DNA of 61,190 nt from Clostridiales bacterium (lineage in GTDB: Bacteria > Bacillota > Clostridia > Lachnospirales > Lachnospiraceae): positions 1 through 61,190 of the forward strand of contig JALFSR010000043.1 of NCBI GenBank assembly GCA_022778745.1. Direction: 5' to 3'. Shown here in pieces: positions 20,386-31,919 of the stretch (position 1 is its first letter; the number at the start of each line of letters is the position of its first letter). The translations under genes and the position numbers were made by a program. Below the pieces are notes generated by a model. The model was not told the origin of the DNA and ran no database searches. It worked only from the letters and a program-made list of their open reading frames with translations.

Positions 20386-22065
20386 TTATGCTAATGTATT
20401 TGCCTCATCAACAACTTTCTTAATTGCTTCATAAGCATCTGCTGGAAGCTTATCAAATCCGCCCTTTACTTCATCTCTGGACTGAACGAATTTTAATCTA
20501 TCTTCCATACGAGCCTTTAACTGAGCTACATAATCAGCATCTTCTAAGTTTGGAACAAATCCTTCCCAATCAAAGATTTCGATATCTTCGAATGGTCCCC
20601 ACTGCTTAAATTCAGCTTTCTTTTCTACTACAGATTCAATAACACCTAATGTATCCTTTGGCTGAACTTTCTTGCCCATGAAGTCACCTGTATTGATAAT
20701 GTAGCAGTCTACATTCTTTTCAGCAACTAGCTTCTTAAACTTCTCATAATCGTTTGCTAATGGATAAGTTCTGAATGGGTTTGCATATGGTTCTACAACT
20801 AATGCATTTGGATCTACACCAGGAGCAAGTCTTTCTGCTGTGGATCTCTTTGTTGCTAATGTAGCACCCATAACAGCTGCTAAAGAAGCACCTTTTAACT
20901 TAACGATTGGTGGAATTGTAGGGTCTTTCATAATCCAGAAAATAGCGTTAACTGGAGCTTCTAACTTGTCTACACGGTTTGGAGACCATAACTTAGACTT
21001 GATTGCACGTCCGTTACCATTACGGATATCTTCTGTTACAAGAACAACCTTTCCATCCTCATCTAATGTTGCAGAACAGTTCTGAGCAGTTAATAAATAC
21101 TTATTATCTTCACAATTTGTAGGATAGTCAGCAGTCTTATCGAAATAAGATGGCTCTAATGCTACAGATGCACAAGTATCTGTATTAATGATAAATGCAT
21201 CATCGTGAAGTACCTTAACGCCATACTTTCCGCCATGCTTTGCATGTGTGATTGTGGACTTACCGGAACCAGACAATCCGTATACAGAAGCAACAAACTT
21301 GCTTCCATCTGCTAATGTATATTCTTTCTGACCACCATGGCAGGAAGCATATCCATTACGGTTTGCAATTGCCCATGCAATTGTCAATGTACCCTTCTTA
21401 TGCTCTCCAAAGTACTTCATACCAAGAATAGCTGCACAGTTTGTCTCTGTACTGAAGTAAGATAAACACTTACCATCACAGATGTCTGTCTGGTCAGTAC
21501 CCTTCCACTGTGGATCAGAGAAGATATAAATATCTGGTTCATTACCAATTGGAGCAGATTCCTTATACATCTTTACATATTCATCGGACATATACTGGAA
21601 GTTCAACATCCAATTGTACATAATGTTTTCTTCACCTTCTGGAATTAACAGATGAGCGTGTACCATAAATTCTGGGTCTAAACCGATAAATACTTCTGCA
21701 TGATACATTGTTTTCCATCTTGTATCATAAACAGCATCCATTACTAACTTATCAAGCTTATCGCACTGAACACCTGGCTCTCCTGCAATTCTTCTAGCTG
21801 CTGCATAGCGACCTGTAATTGAGCCGTCATTAAACAGTAAAACCTTTGCATCTCTTTCCAGACCAAATTCTTCTCCTCTATATACTGGCATATCTGTGAC
21901 AACAGTTCCTGGAGAATTTTTAGCAAGTTCATACGCTTCCTTTAATGTATTGATCTTAATTACGTTATTACCATAGAAAGCAGCTTCGATGATAGAACGT
22001 GTCTTTGCGAAACCAGGCTTACCTTTACCAATTTCGGTTCTAGGATAATATGCTTTTGTTGACAT
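20386..22065 (-). CDS. pckA: Phosphoenolpyruvate carboxykinase (ATP)
   Basis: VYGLSGSGKSTITHAKHGGKYGVKVLHDDAFIIN; ITEDIRNGNGRAIKSK-like region. Confidence 0.9.
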   Translation of the reverse strand: MSTKAYYPRTEIGKGKPGFAKTRSIIEAAFYGNNVIKINTLKEAYELAKNSPGTVVTDMPVYRGEEFGLERDAKVLLFNDGSITGRYAAARRIAGEPGVQCDKLDKLVMDAVYDTRWKTMYHAEVFIGLDPEFMVHAHLLIPEGEENIMYNWMLNFQYMSDEYVKMYKESAPIGNEPDIYIFSDPQWKGTDQTDICDGKCLSYFSTETNCAAILGMKYFGEHKKGTLTIAWAIANRNGYASCHGGQKEYTLADGSKFVASVYGLSGSGKSTITHAKHGGKYGVKVLHDDAFIINTDTCASVALEPSYFDKTADYPTNCEDNKYLLTAQNCSATLDEDGKVVLVTEDIRNGNGRAIKSKLWSPNRVDKLEAPVNAIFWIMKDPTIPPIVKLKGASLAAVMGATLATKRSTAERLAPGVDPNALVVEPYANPFRTYPLANDYEKFKKLVAEKNVDCYIINTGDFMGKKVQPKDTLGVIESVVEKKAEFKQWGPFEDIEIFDWEGFVPNLEDADYVAQLKARMEDRLKFVQSRDEVKGGFDKLPADAYEAIKKVVDEANTLA

Positions 22066-22174
22066 TATATGTCCTCCTTTGCTAAATTAGAATTCAATTG
22101 TATTATCTCATCTTAGAAATGATTTGTCAATCACCCTATATGCCGAAATCTAGTAAAATTTTATTGAATTTCTT

Positions 22175-22378
22175 TTAAAACTTTGTTAAATTCTTCTTTT
22201 TCCAAAATTCGTCTTTGATAAATAATGCTGTGATTAATCCCCAAGCGATAAATGCACCAATGTTTGGCATTACCATTCCGCTTAAGAATCGTCCAAATAA
22301 TTCATATTCATACCTCTCTTTTTTTTTCGTCTTCAGATAAGGTATGATTGGCCAATCAAATCCTTTTGATGTATTCAT
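22175..22378 (-). pseudogene. N-terminal fragment of a PTS mannitol-type EIIC (MtlA-like)
   Basis: [27 protein letters not shown] matches the MtlA first TM region, followed by [13 protein letters not shown] and stop. Confidence 0.75.
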
Positions 22379-22464
22379 TATAATAGAAAAACAATTATTT
22401 CTGCAAGCAAACGAAATACGGTTTTGGCATTAAACACTAATGCCAAAAATAAATAAAGAAGAGA

Positions 22465-22497
22465 CAGAAAGTTATGATATGCTTTCTGTCTCTATCT
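22465..22497 (-). terminator. Terminator downstream of thrC
   Basis: agagacagaaag ... ctttctgtctct. Confidence 0.65.
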
Positions 22498-22555
22498 AAA
22501 TATTTTATATTGATGAATCATCAGCGAAAGTTCAAATCTTTTATCACTGAAAAAT

Positions 22556-24049
22556 TTATTGATTTAACCCAAGAATGTCACATACGGTTTCTTTCATCTT
22601 ATCACCATCGCATACTCTGTTGTGTAAAATTGGTGCTGTACGAATTTCTTCAATTGCATTTGGCACAGCAACATTAGAAAGCTTATTGAGCTCATCTACT
22701 AATTCAAAATCACTTTTCACATCATAAGCAGGATCAATGGCATTCATAACGCTTCTTGTAAACTTATATGGGCTTGCAGTCGATGCAATTACCGTCTTTG
22801 TATGATCACCGCTGTCTTTTACATATTTATCATATACACAAGATGCAACCGCTGTATGAGTATCCATAATATAACCGCACTCCTCATATAACTTCTTAAT
22901 CTGAGCGGCTGTCTGGGCTTCTGTAGCATAGTTTCCATAGAAATCTGCAAGCTGTGCTTTCATCTCATCCGTAATCTCGTATTTGCCCTTTTTGGTCAAA
23001 TCACTCATAAGTGCAGCATCTTTTTCGGAATCTGCTCCGGCGATCTTATAGATCAGACGCTCTAAATTACTGGAAATCAAAATATCCATTGATGGAGATG
23101 TCGTTAAAATAAATTCACGGTTTCTGTCATAACATCCAGTTGTAAAGAAATCGTACAATACTTTATTGTCATTGGATGCACAGATTAATTTTTGAATCGG
23201 AACACCCATCTGTTTTGCATAATAAGCAGCTAAAATATTACCAAAGTTACCTGTTGGAACCGTTACATTAATGGATTCTCCTTCTGTAATCTCGCCCATC
23301 GCAAGAAGCTGCGCATAAGAATATACATAATAAACAACCTGTGGTACCAAACGTCCAATATTAATGGAGTTCGCAGAAGAAAACTGGAATCCAGCCTCAT
23401 CCATTGTTTTTGCAAGTTCTTTATCGTTAAATAATGCTTTTACACCGCTCTGTGCATCATCGAAATTGCCATGAATACCAACAACAAATGCATTATTTCC
23501 CTTTTGTGTAAGCATCTGCTTTTCCTGAATCGGAGAAACACCGCCCTTTGGATAAAATACAATAATCTTTGTACCAGATACATCAGCAAATCCTGCCAAT
23601 GCAGCTTTTCCTGTATCACCACTTGTCGCTGTTAAAATTACGATCTCATTATCACAATGATTTTTCTTTGCTGCAGTTACCATCAAATATGGAAGAATGG
23701 ATAATGCCATATCTTTAAATGCAATTGTTGCACCATGAAACAGCTCTAAATAATATGCATCTCCTTTTTTTACTAATGGTGCAATCAGCTTTGTATCAAA
23801 CTTATCATCATAAGCACTATTAATACAATGCTTTAATTCTTCCTCTGTATAATCCGTCAGGAACAGTTTCATTACTTCATACGCTGTTTCCTGATAGGAA
23901 AATCCTGCAAATTCAGAAATTGGACGTTCCAGCGCTGGAATGCTGTCTGGTACAAATAATCCCCCATCTTTTGCCAACCCCTGTAACACAGCTTCGGATG
24001 CTGTGTATGCTTTTTTCTCTCCTCTTGTACTTCTATAAAGTAATTCCAT
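22556..24049 (-). CDS. thrC: Threonine synthase
   Basis: MELLYRSTRGEKKAYTASEAVLQGLAKDGGLFVPD; LTATSGDTGKAALAGFADVSGTKIIVFYPKGGVSPIQEKQM; start set at Met after RBS. Confidence 0.95.
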   Translation of the reverse strand: MELLYRSTRGEKKAYTASEAVLQGLAKDGGLFVPDSIPALERPISEFAGFSYQETAYEVMKLFLTDYTEEELKHCINSAYDDKFDTKLIAPLVKKGDAYYLELFHGATIAFKDMALSILPYLMVTAAKKNHCDNEIVILTATSGDTGKAALAGFADVSGTKIIVFYPKGGVSPIQEKQMLTQKGNNAFVVGIHGNFDDAQSGVKALFNDKELAKTMDEAGFQFSSANSINIGRLVPQVVYYVYSYAQLLAMGEITEGESINVTVPTGNFGNILAAYYAKQMGVPIQKLICASNDNKVLYDFFTTGCYDRNREFILTTSPSMDILISSNLERLIYKIAGADSEKDAALMSDLTKKGKYEITDEMKAQLADFYGNYATEAQTAAQIKKLYEECGYIMDTHTAVASCVYDKYVKDSGDHTKTVIASTASPYKFTRSVMNAIDPAYDVKSDFELVDELNKLSNVAVPNAIEEIRTAPILHNRVCDGDKMKETVCDILGLNQ

Positions 24050-24104
24050 TTCTATTTCCACCTTCCGCTTTATCATTCTGCCATAACTAAACTGCCGCTT
24101 AATC

Positions 24105-24135
24105 AGTAAAGCGGACATTCCAAATCCGCTTTACT
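24105..24135 (-). promoter_or_regulatory. 11-bp perfect hairpin in thrC leader
   Basis: agtaaagcgga cattccaaa tccgctttact. Confidence 0.5.
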
Positions 24136-24262
24136 GCTTCTTTTCTGTTCAGTTACTAATTACATATTTTTTAACACGCTTTATCATAGCATAGATCATT
24201 TTGTTTGTCCAGTAAAAGTTTACGTGTTGAAAAGACCTTTGTTTGTCCTATGCGGACACCTT

Positions 24263-25636
24263 TTACTGGACAAGCGCATTCATCTTTGTCATAATTTGTT
24301 TTCCAGAAATTGCTTCGATATTGTTTGCAAATATTACATCTGTAACGTTATTATTTCTTGCAAGCTGAATTAGGTTATCTTGATAATAACGATAATCCAC
24401 TACAATAATTTTCTGATAATGATCCACTAAAAACGGAACAAGTGCATTTCCGAATGATTCTTTAATGACAAGACAAATCGAACCATCCTGAACTGCTGGA
24501 TTATCAATGACGCTGTATGGATTATCTCCACCGATAAAACAGCTGTATTTATTTCCTGCGCTATAAGAAGATACGTCATTTACGATTGGCCAATTAAGAT
24601 GATTTCCATCTTTTTCTGTGATCACCATTCGATTCACAGAAATTGGCACATATGCATCTATCACTTCTGGATTATCTTTTAATTCTTTCGCCTGCGTACT
24701 AGAATAGTAACTTCCGATAAAGTTTGGAAAACTCATCTTCTCATAATCTTCTAATGCATGTGCCTTAATTCCCTTTACTGCCGCAAACTGCTCATAACTG
24801 TAATAAGCACCCAATGCCGTCCAGTGATGATCCGTCGAAAAGAAAATTTTCTCTTGTTTATGTTTCGACAATGTATCAAAAATCGGCACTTTCTTTACAC
24901 TGGCATCCATAGACTTATAATAATAATCAATTGCCGCTGTCTGATCGCTTCCTCCAATTTCTTTTTGCTTTGCCTCTGACAACAAAATTCCAGAATTGTT
25001 TGGAATCATCATTGCATAAACGGTTGCCTGACCATTAAGTCCATTTGCCATACGATTTACTGCATCAATATAAAGATTTGCTGCTTCTAAATTAAAATAA
25101 TAAATGCCGTATGCATCTTTTCCATCAATATAAATACTTCCATGCAGCTGAGGTGCCACTGTATTTTCACTACCTGCACTGCCTTCTTCCCCAGCCGCTG
25201 ATATGGCTGGGGTCGATTCTTGCTGTGATGGTGTTGGATTCTGTATGTCCGCACTGGACGGTGTAATATCGGCTGGTCCAGTTGGAATCTCATCTCCTGA
25301 CTGATTGCCGCCTCCATGAATCTGCTGACCACGCACCCCATATAATTCTTGAATGTCAGAATTTACAGCAAGTAATTGATCTCGGAATGGAAATGTGTCT
25401 GCATACCATGTATCCATCTGCTTAAAATAACTTCCATCAATAAATGCCTCTTTGGAAAATGTTGGAAACTGTGTCAATTCTCTTTTTTCCAAATCAGAAA
25501 CTGCTGGACGCAGCGGCATTAAAAACCCAATAACACATCCCGCAAATAAAAGGATAAAAAACAAGCTTACTTGAATGACATGGTAAACTGTTGATGTTCT
25601 CTCTTTTTTATCTAAATAACTTCTCTTTTTCATCAT
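24263..25636 (-). CDS. DHHW family protein (SGNH/AlgX-like, O-acetylation partner)
   Basis: KIFFSTDHHWTALGAYYSYEQFAAVKG; N-terminal TM; next to MBOAT gene. Confidence 0.88.
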   Translation of the reverse strand: MMKKRSYLDKKERTSTVYHVIQVSLFFILLFAGCVIGFLMPLRPAVSDLEKRELTQFPTFSKEAFIDGSYFKQMDTWYADTFPFRDQLLAVNSDIQELYGVRGQQIHGGGNQSGDEIPTGPADITPSSADIQNPTPSQQESTPAISAAGEEGSAGSENTVAPQLHGSIYIDGKDAYGIYYFNLEAANLYIDAVNRMANGLNGQATVYAMMIPNNSGILLSEAKQKEIGGSDQTAAIDYYYKSMDASVKKVPIFDTLSKHKQEKIFFSTDHHWTALGAYYSYEQFAAVKGIKAHALEDYEKMSFPNFIGSYYSSTQAKELKDNPEVIDAYVPISVNRMVITEKDGNHLNWPIVNDVSSYSAGNKYSCFIGGDNPYSVIDNPAVQDGSICLVIKESFGNALVPFLVDHYQKIIVVDYRYYQDNLIQLARNNNVTDVIFANNIEAISGKQIMTKMNALVQ

Positions 25637-25670
25637 TTTCTCCTAATATTATAGACACTTCTTAATTTGG

Positions 25671-27098
25671 TTAAAATTGGAAATACAAAAATGGGTTATA
25701 ACTATTTCCTACTAACGCTATCGCAGATAAAAAAAGCAATACTGCTGGTAATGCAGCGTCAATCATATAAAGGAAATGAGGATTTTGCTCTTTTCTTTGT
25801 GCCGATGCATACCACTTGTCTCGAATTATCTTTCCAATTGGCGTAATCGCAATCACTGCTGCAGCAATAAAGAAACAATTGTTTTGAATCAAAAGTATCG
25901 TATCCATAGAAATCAAACTTCTTCCAGAAAAATCAAACATTCCTTTTAACACTGTCAGTAACTGACCCATATCTTCAAATCGGAATAAAATCCAGCCAAA
26001 ATATACAACAATAAATGTATAAGCCCAACCAAACAGTTTTGGAATACAGTCAAGCAATTTTCCTAGGAATAATCGTTCCATTATAAGAAATACAAAATAA
26101 AACAATCCCCATAAAATATAATTCCAACTTGCTCCATGCCACATTCCCGTTAAAAACCAGACGATGAATAAGTTACGATATGTACGAAGCACTCCTTTTC
26201 GGTTTCCGCCGAGTGGAATATAAATATAATCTCTGAAAAATGTACTTAAAGAAATATGCCATCTGCGCCAGAAATCTTTCACTGACACAGCTATGTAAGG
26301 ATAATTAAAGTTTTCCAGATAGTGAAATCCAACCATACGCCCCATTCCAATCGCCATATCCGAATATGCGGAAAAATCTAAATAAATTTGGAACATATAA
26401 AACAACATACCAATCCATAAGTTTGCGATTGCTACTGAATCTAACTTGTCTGCCGCAAGCAATGTGTCCGCAAGGCTCGCACACGTATTTGCAAGAATCG
26501 CCTTTTTTGCCAAACCAATCGAAAATCTTCTCACACCATCTGCTATATCATGAATTGTCACATGACGCTCTTCAATTTCATCGGCAACTGTCTTGTAACG
26601 TACAATCGGTCCAGCAATACATTGGTGAAACAAACTGCAATAGAGCAATACTTTCCAATATGCACGCTGCACTTGTACTTCTCCTCGATATACATCTACA
26701 ACATAGGATAATAATTGAAATGTATAAAAAGATATACCAATTGGCAGTACAATATTTGGTATCTGTGATGGAAAACCAGTAAAATACTGTAAATTTGTCA
26801 AAAAGAATCCTGTATATTTAAAAATTCCAAGCAATGACAATGATACGAGACATTCTAAAAACATCCATGTCTTCTTTTTCCATGCCGCATTTGCATTTGC
26901 AATCCGACATGCACTAAACCAACTCCAAAAACTCATTGCCAACAGCAAGAGCAAATATTTTGGACCTCCCCACGAGTAAAACACTAGCGAACATAATAAC
27001 AAAACAATATTTTTTTGTTTTGTAGTAGATGCAAAAAAATAAGCACTTAAATTAATCGCTAAAAATGCAAACACAAATAATAAACTTGAGAATACCAT
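25671..27098 (-). CDS. MBOAT family O-acyltransferase (AlgI/DltB-like)
   Basis: DFSAYSDMAIGMGRMVGFHYLENFNYPYIAVSVKDFWRRWHISLSTFFRDYIYIPLGGNRKG; WFLTGMWHGASWNYILWG. Confidence 0.95.
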   Translation of the reverse strand: MVFSSLLFVFAFLAINLSAYFFASTTKQKNIVLLLCSLVFYSWGGPKYLLLLLAMSFWSWFSACRIANANAAWKKKTWMFLECLVSLSLLGIFKYTGFFLTNLQYFTGFPSQIPNIVLPIGISFYTFQLLSYVVDVYRGEVQVQRAYWKVLLYCSLFHQCIAGPIVRYKTVADEIEERHVTIHDIADGVRRFSIGLAKKAILANTCASLADTLLAADKLDSVAIANLWIGMLFYMFQIYLDFSAYSDMAIGMGRMVGFHYLENFNYPYIAVSVKDFWRRWHISLSTFFRDYIYIPLGGNRKGVLRTYRNLFIVWFLTGMWHGASWNYILWGLFYFVFLIMERLFLGKLLDCIPKLFGWAYTFIVVYFGWILFRFEDMGQLLTVLKGMFDFSGRSLISMDTILLIQNNCFFIAAAVIAITPIGKIIRDKWYASAQRKEQNPHFLYMIDAALPAVLLFLSAIALVGNSYNPFLYFQF

Positions 27099-27232
27099 AC
27101 CAAACGCTCCATTTTTCTAAGATTATGATCCTTTTTATTACTTTTTATCCTCACCATTTGTTTGGACATCTGCTTGATTATACCTCATAACAAAACATAT
27201 TGCAAGATTTTTTTAATTTTTGTTATACGATT

Positions 27233-27312
27233 TTGAGACATGCAAAATATGAAAAAATAACCCAATTAGGATGAATTTCAAATGTTTTAGAATTGCAGGA
27301 ACATATATGCAT
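27233..27312. repeat. Partial decayed copy of the interspersed repeat (copy C)
   Basis: gagacatgcaaaatatgaaaaaataacccaattaggatgaatttcaaatgttttagaattgcaggaacata aligns to the core of copies A/B. Confidence 0.7.
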
Positions 27313-27326
27313 AAATAAAAATGCCC

Positions 27327-27362
27327 CTATATAAGACTTTTTATTTATCTTATATAGAGGCA
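27327..27362 (-). terminator. Terminator downstream of ilvB
   Basis: gcccctatataagac ... cttatatagaggc; T-rich on minus side. Confidence 0.65.
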
Positions 27363-27371
27363 GCAGTTTTT

Positions 27372-29051
27372 TTATTTTACTGATAAATCTTCTTCTGAGA
27401 AGCATTCTTCAATCGATGCACCTGGAGCAACCATTGGGAATACTTTATCGTCTTTTTCAATCTGACACTCGATCACAACTGGAATATTTAATTCAATTGC
27501 TTCACGAACAGCAGGTTCTAATTCTTCACATGTTGTAACACGGTATGCTTTTGCTCCCATTGCTTCTGCAAGTTTTACAAAATCTACGTGATCTTCCAAA
27601 ATCGTATGGGAATAACGCTTTCCATAGAATAAGGTCTGCCACTGGCGTACCATGCCGAGTACATGGTTATTGATTACAATCTGGATGATTGGAATATTAT
27701 ATCGAGTTGCTGTCGCAATTTCGTTCATATTCATACGGAAGCATCCATCACCTGCAATATTAATTACTGTCTTATCTTTACAGCCCATCTTTGCACCGAT
27801 CGCTGCTCCAAGACCGTAGCCCATCGTTCCAAGACCACCAGAACTAATAAAGCTTCTTGGTGTCTGATATTTGAAATATTGTGCAGCCCACATCTGATGC
27901 TGACCTACTTCTGTAACAACGATTGCATTTCCTTTTGTAATCTCATTTAATTTTTCAATAATATATGGACCAGTCAGTTCTCCTTTGTGATAAGTCATCG
28001 GATAACGTCTCTTCAATTCATCAATTTCTTTGATCCATCTTTCATGTTTCAATGGTTCCAAACGCATATTCAGCTCTTGAAGCACACATCTTACATCACC
28101 AATAATTGATGCATCAGTCTTAATATTTTTATTAATTTCTGCTGGATCAACATCAATCTGCAAAATCTTTGCATTGTATGCAAATTTCTTTGCATTGCCA
28201 GTTACACGGTCGCTGAATCTTGCACCGATTGTAATTAATAAATCACATTTTGTTACACCAAAATTCGATGCTTTTGTTCCGTGCATACCGAGCATACCTG
28301 CATAAAGAGGATCTTCTCCGTTAAATGCACCTTTTCCCATTAAAGTATCTGTAACTGGAGCGTTAATCTTATGTACAAACTCACGTAATTCTTTTGAAGC
28401 ACCAGATGCGATTGCGCCACCGCCTACAAAAACAAATGGTTTTTCTGCCTTTTTAATCATCGCTACGGCATTTTCAATGTCTTCCTGCTTCATTCCTTTT
28501 ATTACTGGAAGAATCGGCTCTGGAATCACTTTTGTATATTCTGTCTTGTTTGCTGTTACATCTTTTGTAATATCGACAAGAACTGGACCTGGACGACCTT
28601 CTTTTGCAATACGGAATGCAGAACGAATCGTATCTGCTAATTTTGTAACATCTTTTACAATATAGTTGTGTTTTGTAATTGGCATTGTAACGCCTGCAAT
28701 ATCGATTTCCTGGAATGTATCTTTTCCAAGAAGACTTACCGCTACATTCGCAGTAATTGCAACAATCGGAATTGAATCCATATAAGCAGTTGCAATTCCT
28801 GTAACAAGATTCGTTGCTCCAGGTCCAGAAGTTGCCATACAAACACCTACTTTTCCTGTCGCACGTGCATATCCATCTGCAGCATGAGAAGCACCCTGTT
28901 CATGAGATGTCAAAATATGTGTAATTTCGTCGGAATGCTTATATAATGCATCATATACATTTAAAATCGTACCACCTGGATAGCCAAATACTGTATCTAC
29001 TCCCTGTTCTTTCAGACATTCAATAATAATTTCTGAGCCAGTTAACTGCAT
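27372..29051 (-). CDS. ilvB: Acetolactate synthase large subunit
   Basis: MQLTGSEIIIECLKEQGVDTVFGYPGGTILNVYDAL; HEQGASHAADGYARATGKVGVCMATSGPGATNLVTGIATAYMDSIP. Confidence 0.97.
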   Translation of the reverse strand: MQLTGSEIIIECLKEQGVDTVFGYPGGTILNVYDALYKHSDEITHILTSHEQGASHAADGYARATGKVGVCMATSGPGATNLVTGIATAYMDSIPIVAITANVAVSLLGKDTFQEIDIAGVTMPITKHNYIVKDVTKLADTIRSAFRIAKEGRPGPVLVDITKDVTANKTEYTKVIPEPILPVIKGMKQEDIENAVAMIKKAEKPFVFVGGGAIASGASKELREFVHKINAPVTDTLMGKGAFNGEDPLYAGMLGMHGTKASNFGVTKCDLLITIGARFSDRVTGNAKKFAYNAKILQIDVDPAEINKNIKTDASIIGDVRCVLQELNMRLEPLKHERWIKEIDELKRRYPMTYHKGELTGPYIIEKLNEITKGNAIVVTEVGQHQMWAAQYFKYQTPRSFISSGGLGTMGYGLGAAIGAKMGCKDKTVINIAGDGCFRMNMNEIATATRYNIPIIQIVINNHVLGMVRQWQTLFYGKRYSHTILEDHVDFVKLAEAMGAKAYRVTTCEELEPAVREAIELNIPVVIECQIEKDDKVFPMVAPGASIEECFSEEDLSVK

Positions 29052-29066
29052 CGTACTCTCTCCTTT

Positions 29067-30734
29067 TTATTTTTTTATCTCTAAAATCGCACCACGATTG
29101 CTTGCTGTCACCATAGAAGCATATCTTGCCAAATATCCTGTTGTCACCTTTGGCTCTCTTGGTGTCCATGCTGCTCTTCTGCGTTCCATTTCTTCATCAG
29201 AAACATCTATATCCAATGTGTTTGCTGGAATATTGATCTTGATGATATCGCCTTCCTGTACTAATGCGATTGGACCGCCAACTGCTGCTTCTGGGCAAAC
29301 ATGTCCGATACTTGCGCCCCTAGATGCACCGCTGAAACGTCCATCTGTAATTAATGCAACGCTTGATCCAAGTCCCATTCCTGCAATCGCAGAAGTAGGA
29401 TTGAGCATTTCTCTCATTCCAGGACCACCCTTTGGTCCTTCATAACGGATAACAACAACGTCACCTGCTACAATTTTTCCGCCTTTGATTGCTGCAATTG
29501 CATCTTCTTCGCAGTCAAATACTCGTGCTGGTCCTTCATGTACCATCATCTCTGGAACAACTGCAGAGCGCTTTACAACACCTGAGCCTGGAGCAAGATT
29601 ACCCTTTAATACAGCAATACCGCCTGTCTCGCTGTATGGATGATCAATTGGACGAATTACTTCTGGATCTTTATTTACGCATCCTTCAATATTTTCTCCT
29701 ACTGTCTTTCCAGTCGCTGTCATTAAATCAGTATATAATAAATTCTTCTTATTTAATTCATTCATTACGGCATAAACACCGCCAGCTTCGTTCAGTTCTT
29801 CAATATATGTATGACCTGCTGGAGCCAAATGGCAAAGGTTTGGTGTTCTGCTGCTGATTTCATTGGCGATATCTAAGTTCAATTCTACACCTGCTTCATG
29901 TGCAATTGCTGGAAGATGAAGCATACTATTTGTAGAACATCCAAGTGCCATATCTACTGTTAATGCATTAAGAAATGCTTTTTCTGTCATAATATCTCTT
30001 GGACGAATGTTTAATTCCAATAATTTCATAACTTGCATACCTGCATGTTTTGCAAGTTTTAAACGTTCAGAATATACAGCTGGAATTGTACCATTTCCCT
30101 TTAATCCCATACCTAATACTTCCGTTAAACAGTTCATTGAGTTTGCTGTGTACATACCAGAACAGGAACCGCAAGTTGGACAAGTTTTATTTTCATATTC
30201 TAATACATCGTCTTCAGAAATTTTTCCTGCTGCATAAGCTCCAACAGCTTCAAACATAGAGGAAAGACTTGTCTTACATCCCTTTACATGACCTGCAAGC
30301 ATTGGACCACCACTTACAAATACAGTAGGAATATTTACTCTTGCTGCTGCCATTAACAGACCTGGAACATTTTTATCACAGTTTGGAACCATAACCATCG
30401 CATCAAACTGATGTGCCATCGCCAAAGCTTCTGTAGAATCTGCAATCAAGTCTCTTGTTACAAGAGAATATTTCATACCAATATGACCCATCGCAATACC
30501 ATCACATACAGCAATTGCTGGTACAACAACTGGAACACCTCCAGCCATCGCAACACCCATCTTTACTGCATTTACAATTTTATCCAAATTCATATGACCT
30601 GGAACAATCTCATTATAAGAGCTTACAATACCAACTAATGGTTTCTTCATCTCTTCTTCTGTAAATCCAAGTGCGTTAAATAATGAACGGTGAGGAGCCT
30701 GCTGCATCCCCTTCTTTACTGCGTCACTTCTCAT
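29067..30734 (-). CDS. ilvD: Dihydroxy-acid dehydratase
   Basis: [73 protein letters not shown] aggaggaag. Confidence 0.97.
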   Translation of the reverse strand: MRSDAVKKGMQQAPHRSLFNALGFTEEEMKKPLVGIVSSYNEIVPGHMNLDKIVNAVKMGVAMAGGVPVVVPAIAVCDGIAMGHIGMKYSLVTRDLIADSTEALAMAHQFDAMVMVPNCDKNVPGLLMAAARVNIPTVFVSGGPMLAGHVKGCKTSLSSMFEAVGAYAAGKISEDDVLEYENKTCPTCGSCSGMYTANSMNCLTEVLGMGLKGNGTIPAVYSERLKLAKHAGMQVMKLLELNIRPRDIMTEKAFLNALTVDMALGCSTNSMLHLPAIAHEAGVELNLDIANEISSRTPNLCHLAPAGHTYIEELNEAGGVYAVMNELNKKNLLYTDLMTATGKTVGENIEGCVNKDPEVIRPIDHPYSETGGIAVLKGNLAPGSGVVKRSAVVPEMMVHEGPARVFDCEEDAIAAIKGGKIVAGDVVVIRYEGPKGGPGMREMLNPTSAIAGMGLGSSVALITDGRFSGASRGASIGHVCPEAAVGGPIALVQEGDIIKINIPANTLDIDVSDEEMERRRAAWTPREPKVTTGYLARYASMVTASNRGAILEIKK

Positions 30735-30824
30735 AATTAACTTCCTCCTAAAAAACAATATTTATGATGATCTGTCATTTTCATGATAACTGCTGCCAAT
30801 GAAAGCTTCACAATCTGAATCTGA

Positions 30825-31904
30825 TTAAATACGTTCTGCAATCAAATCTCCCATTTCAACAGTTCCGACTTGTTTACATCCATCTGACATAATATCTACT
30901 GTACGGTATCCATCTTCTAATACTTTTGTTACTGCTGCCTCAACTGCCGCTGCCTCTTCATCTAAATCAAATGAGTAACGAAGCATCATCGCTGCTGATA
31001 AAATCGTTGCAATTGGATTTGCAATATTTTGTCCGGCAATATCTGGTGCTGAACCATGACTTGGCTCATAAAGACCAAGTTTTGTCGCTCCAAGACTTGC
31101 TGAAGATAACATACCAATTGAACCAGTAACCATACTTGCTTCATCTGATAAAATATCACCAAACATATTTTCCGTCAATACAACATCAAACTGTGCTGGA
31201 TCTTTTACTAACTGCATTGCACAGTTATCGACAAGCATATGCGTTACTTTTACTTCTGGATAGTCCTTTGCAACTTCATTGACAACTGCTCTCCAAAGAC
31301 GAGAAGAATCCAATACATTTGCCTTATCTACACTGATCAGATTTTTTCTTCTCTTCATCGCAATTTCAAATCCTTTAACAGCGATACGGCGAATTTCTTT
31401 TTCATCATAAGATAATGTATCAATCGCCTTTCTCACGCCGTCTACCATCTCTGTCTTGCGTTCTCCAAAATACAATCCGCCTGTCAATTCTCTCATAATA
31501 ACCATGTCAAAACCAGCTTCTGCAATCTCTGCACGAAGAGGACACGCATCTTTTAATTCCTTATATAAATAAGCAGGACGAATATTTGCAAATAATTCTA
31601 ATCCTTTACGAATCTTTAATAAACCTGCTTCTGGACGATCTTTTGGATCAATATCATACCAACGGGAATTTCCTACATTACCGCCAACTGCACCAAGCAA
31701 TACGGAATCACTTGCCTTTGCTCGTGCCAATGTCTCATCAGTCAATGATGTTCCATATACATCTATTGAACATCCACCCATCAAAAGCTCTTCGTATGTA
31801 AAATTATGACCATATTTGTCTGCCACTTTATCCAGAATCTTTCTAGCTTCTCTAACAATTTCCGGACCAATTCCATCGCCCGGAATTAATGCGATATGAA
31901 AATT
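30825..31904 (-). CDS. leuB: 3-isopropylmalate dehydrogenase
   Basis: [48 protein letters not shown]; start set at conserved Met, ORF extends to 31979. Confidence 0.96.
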   Translation of the reverse strand, partial: NFHIALIPGDGIGPEIVREARKILDKVADKYGHNFTYEELLMGGCSIDVYGTSLTDETLARAKASDSVLLGAVGGNVGNSRWYDIDPKDRPEAGLLKIRKGLELFANIRPAYLYKELKDACPLRAEIAEAGFDMVIMRELTGGLYFGERKTEMVDGVRKAIDTLSYDEKEIRRIAVKGFEIAMKRRKNLISVDKANVLDSSRLWRAVVNEVAKDYPEVKVTHMLVDNCAMQLVKDPAQFDVVLTENMFGDILSDEASMVTGSIGMLSSASLGATKLGLYEPSHGSAPDIAGQNIANPIATILSAAMMLRYSFDLDEEAAAVEAAVTKVLEDGYRTVDIMSDGCKQVGTVEMGDLIAERI

Positions 31905-31919
31905 CATAAATATTACCAA

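Noticed and set aside
28474-28842. Cys/Ser/Tyr-rich 122-aa ORF on minus strand
   Set aside because: Alternative frame inside ilvB; the odd composition is a frame-shadow effect.
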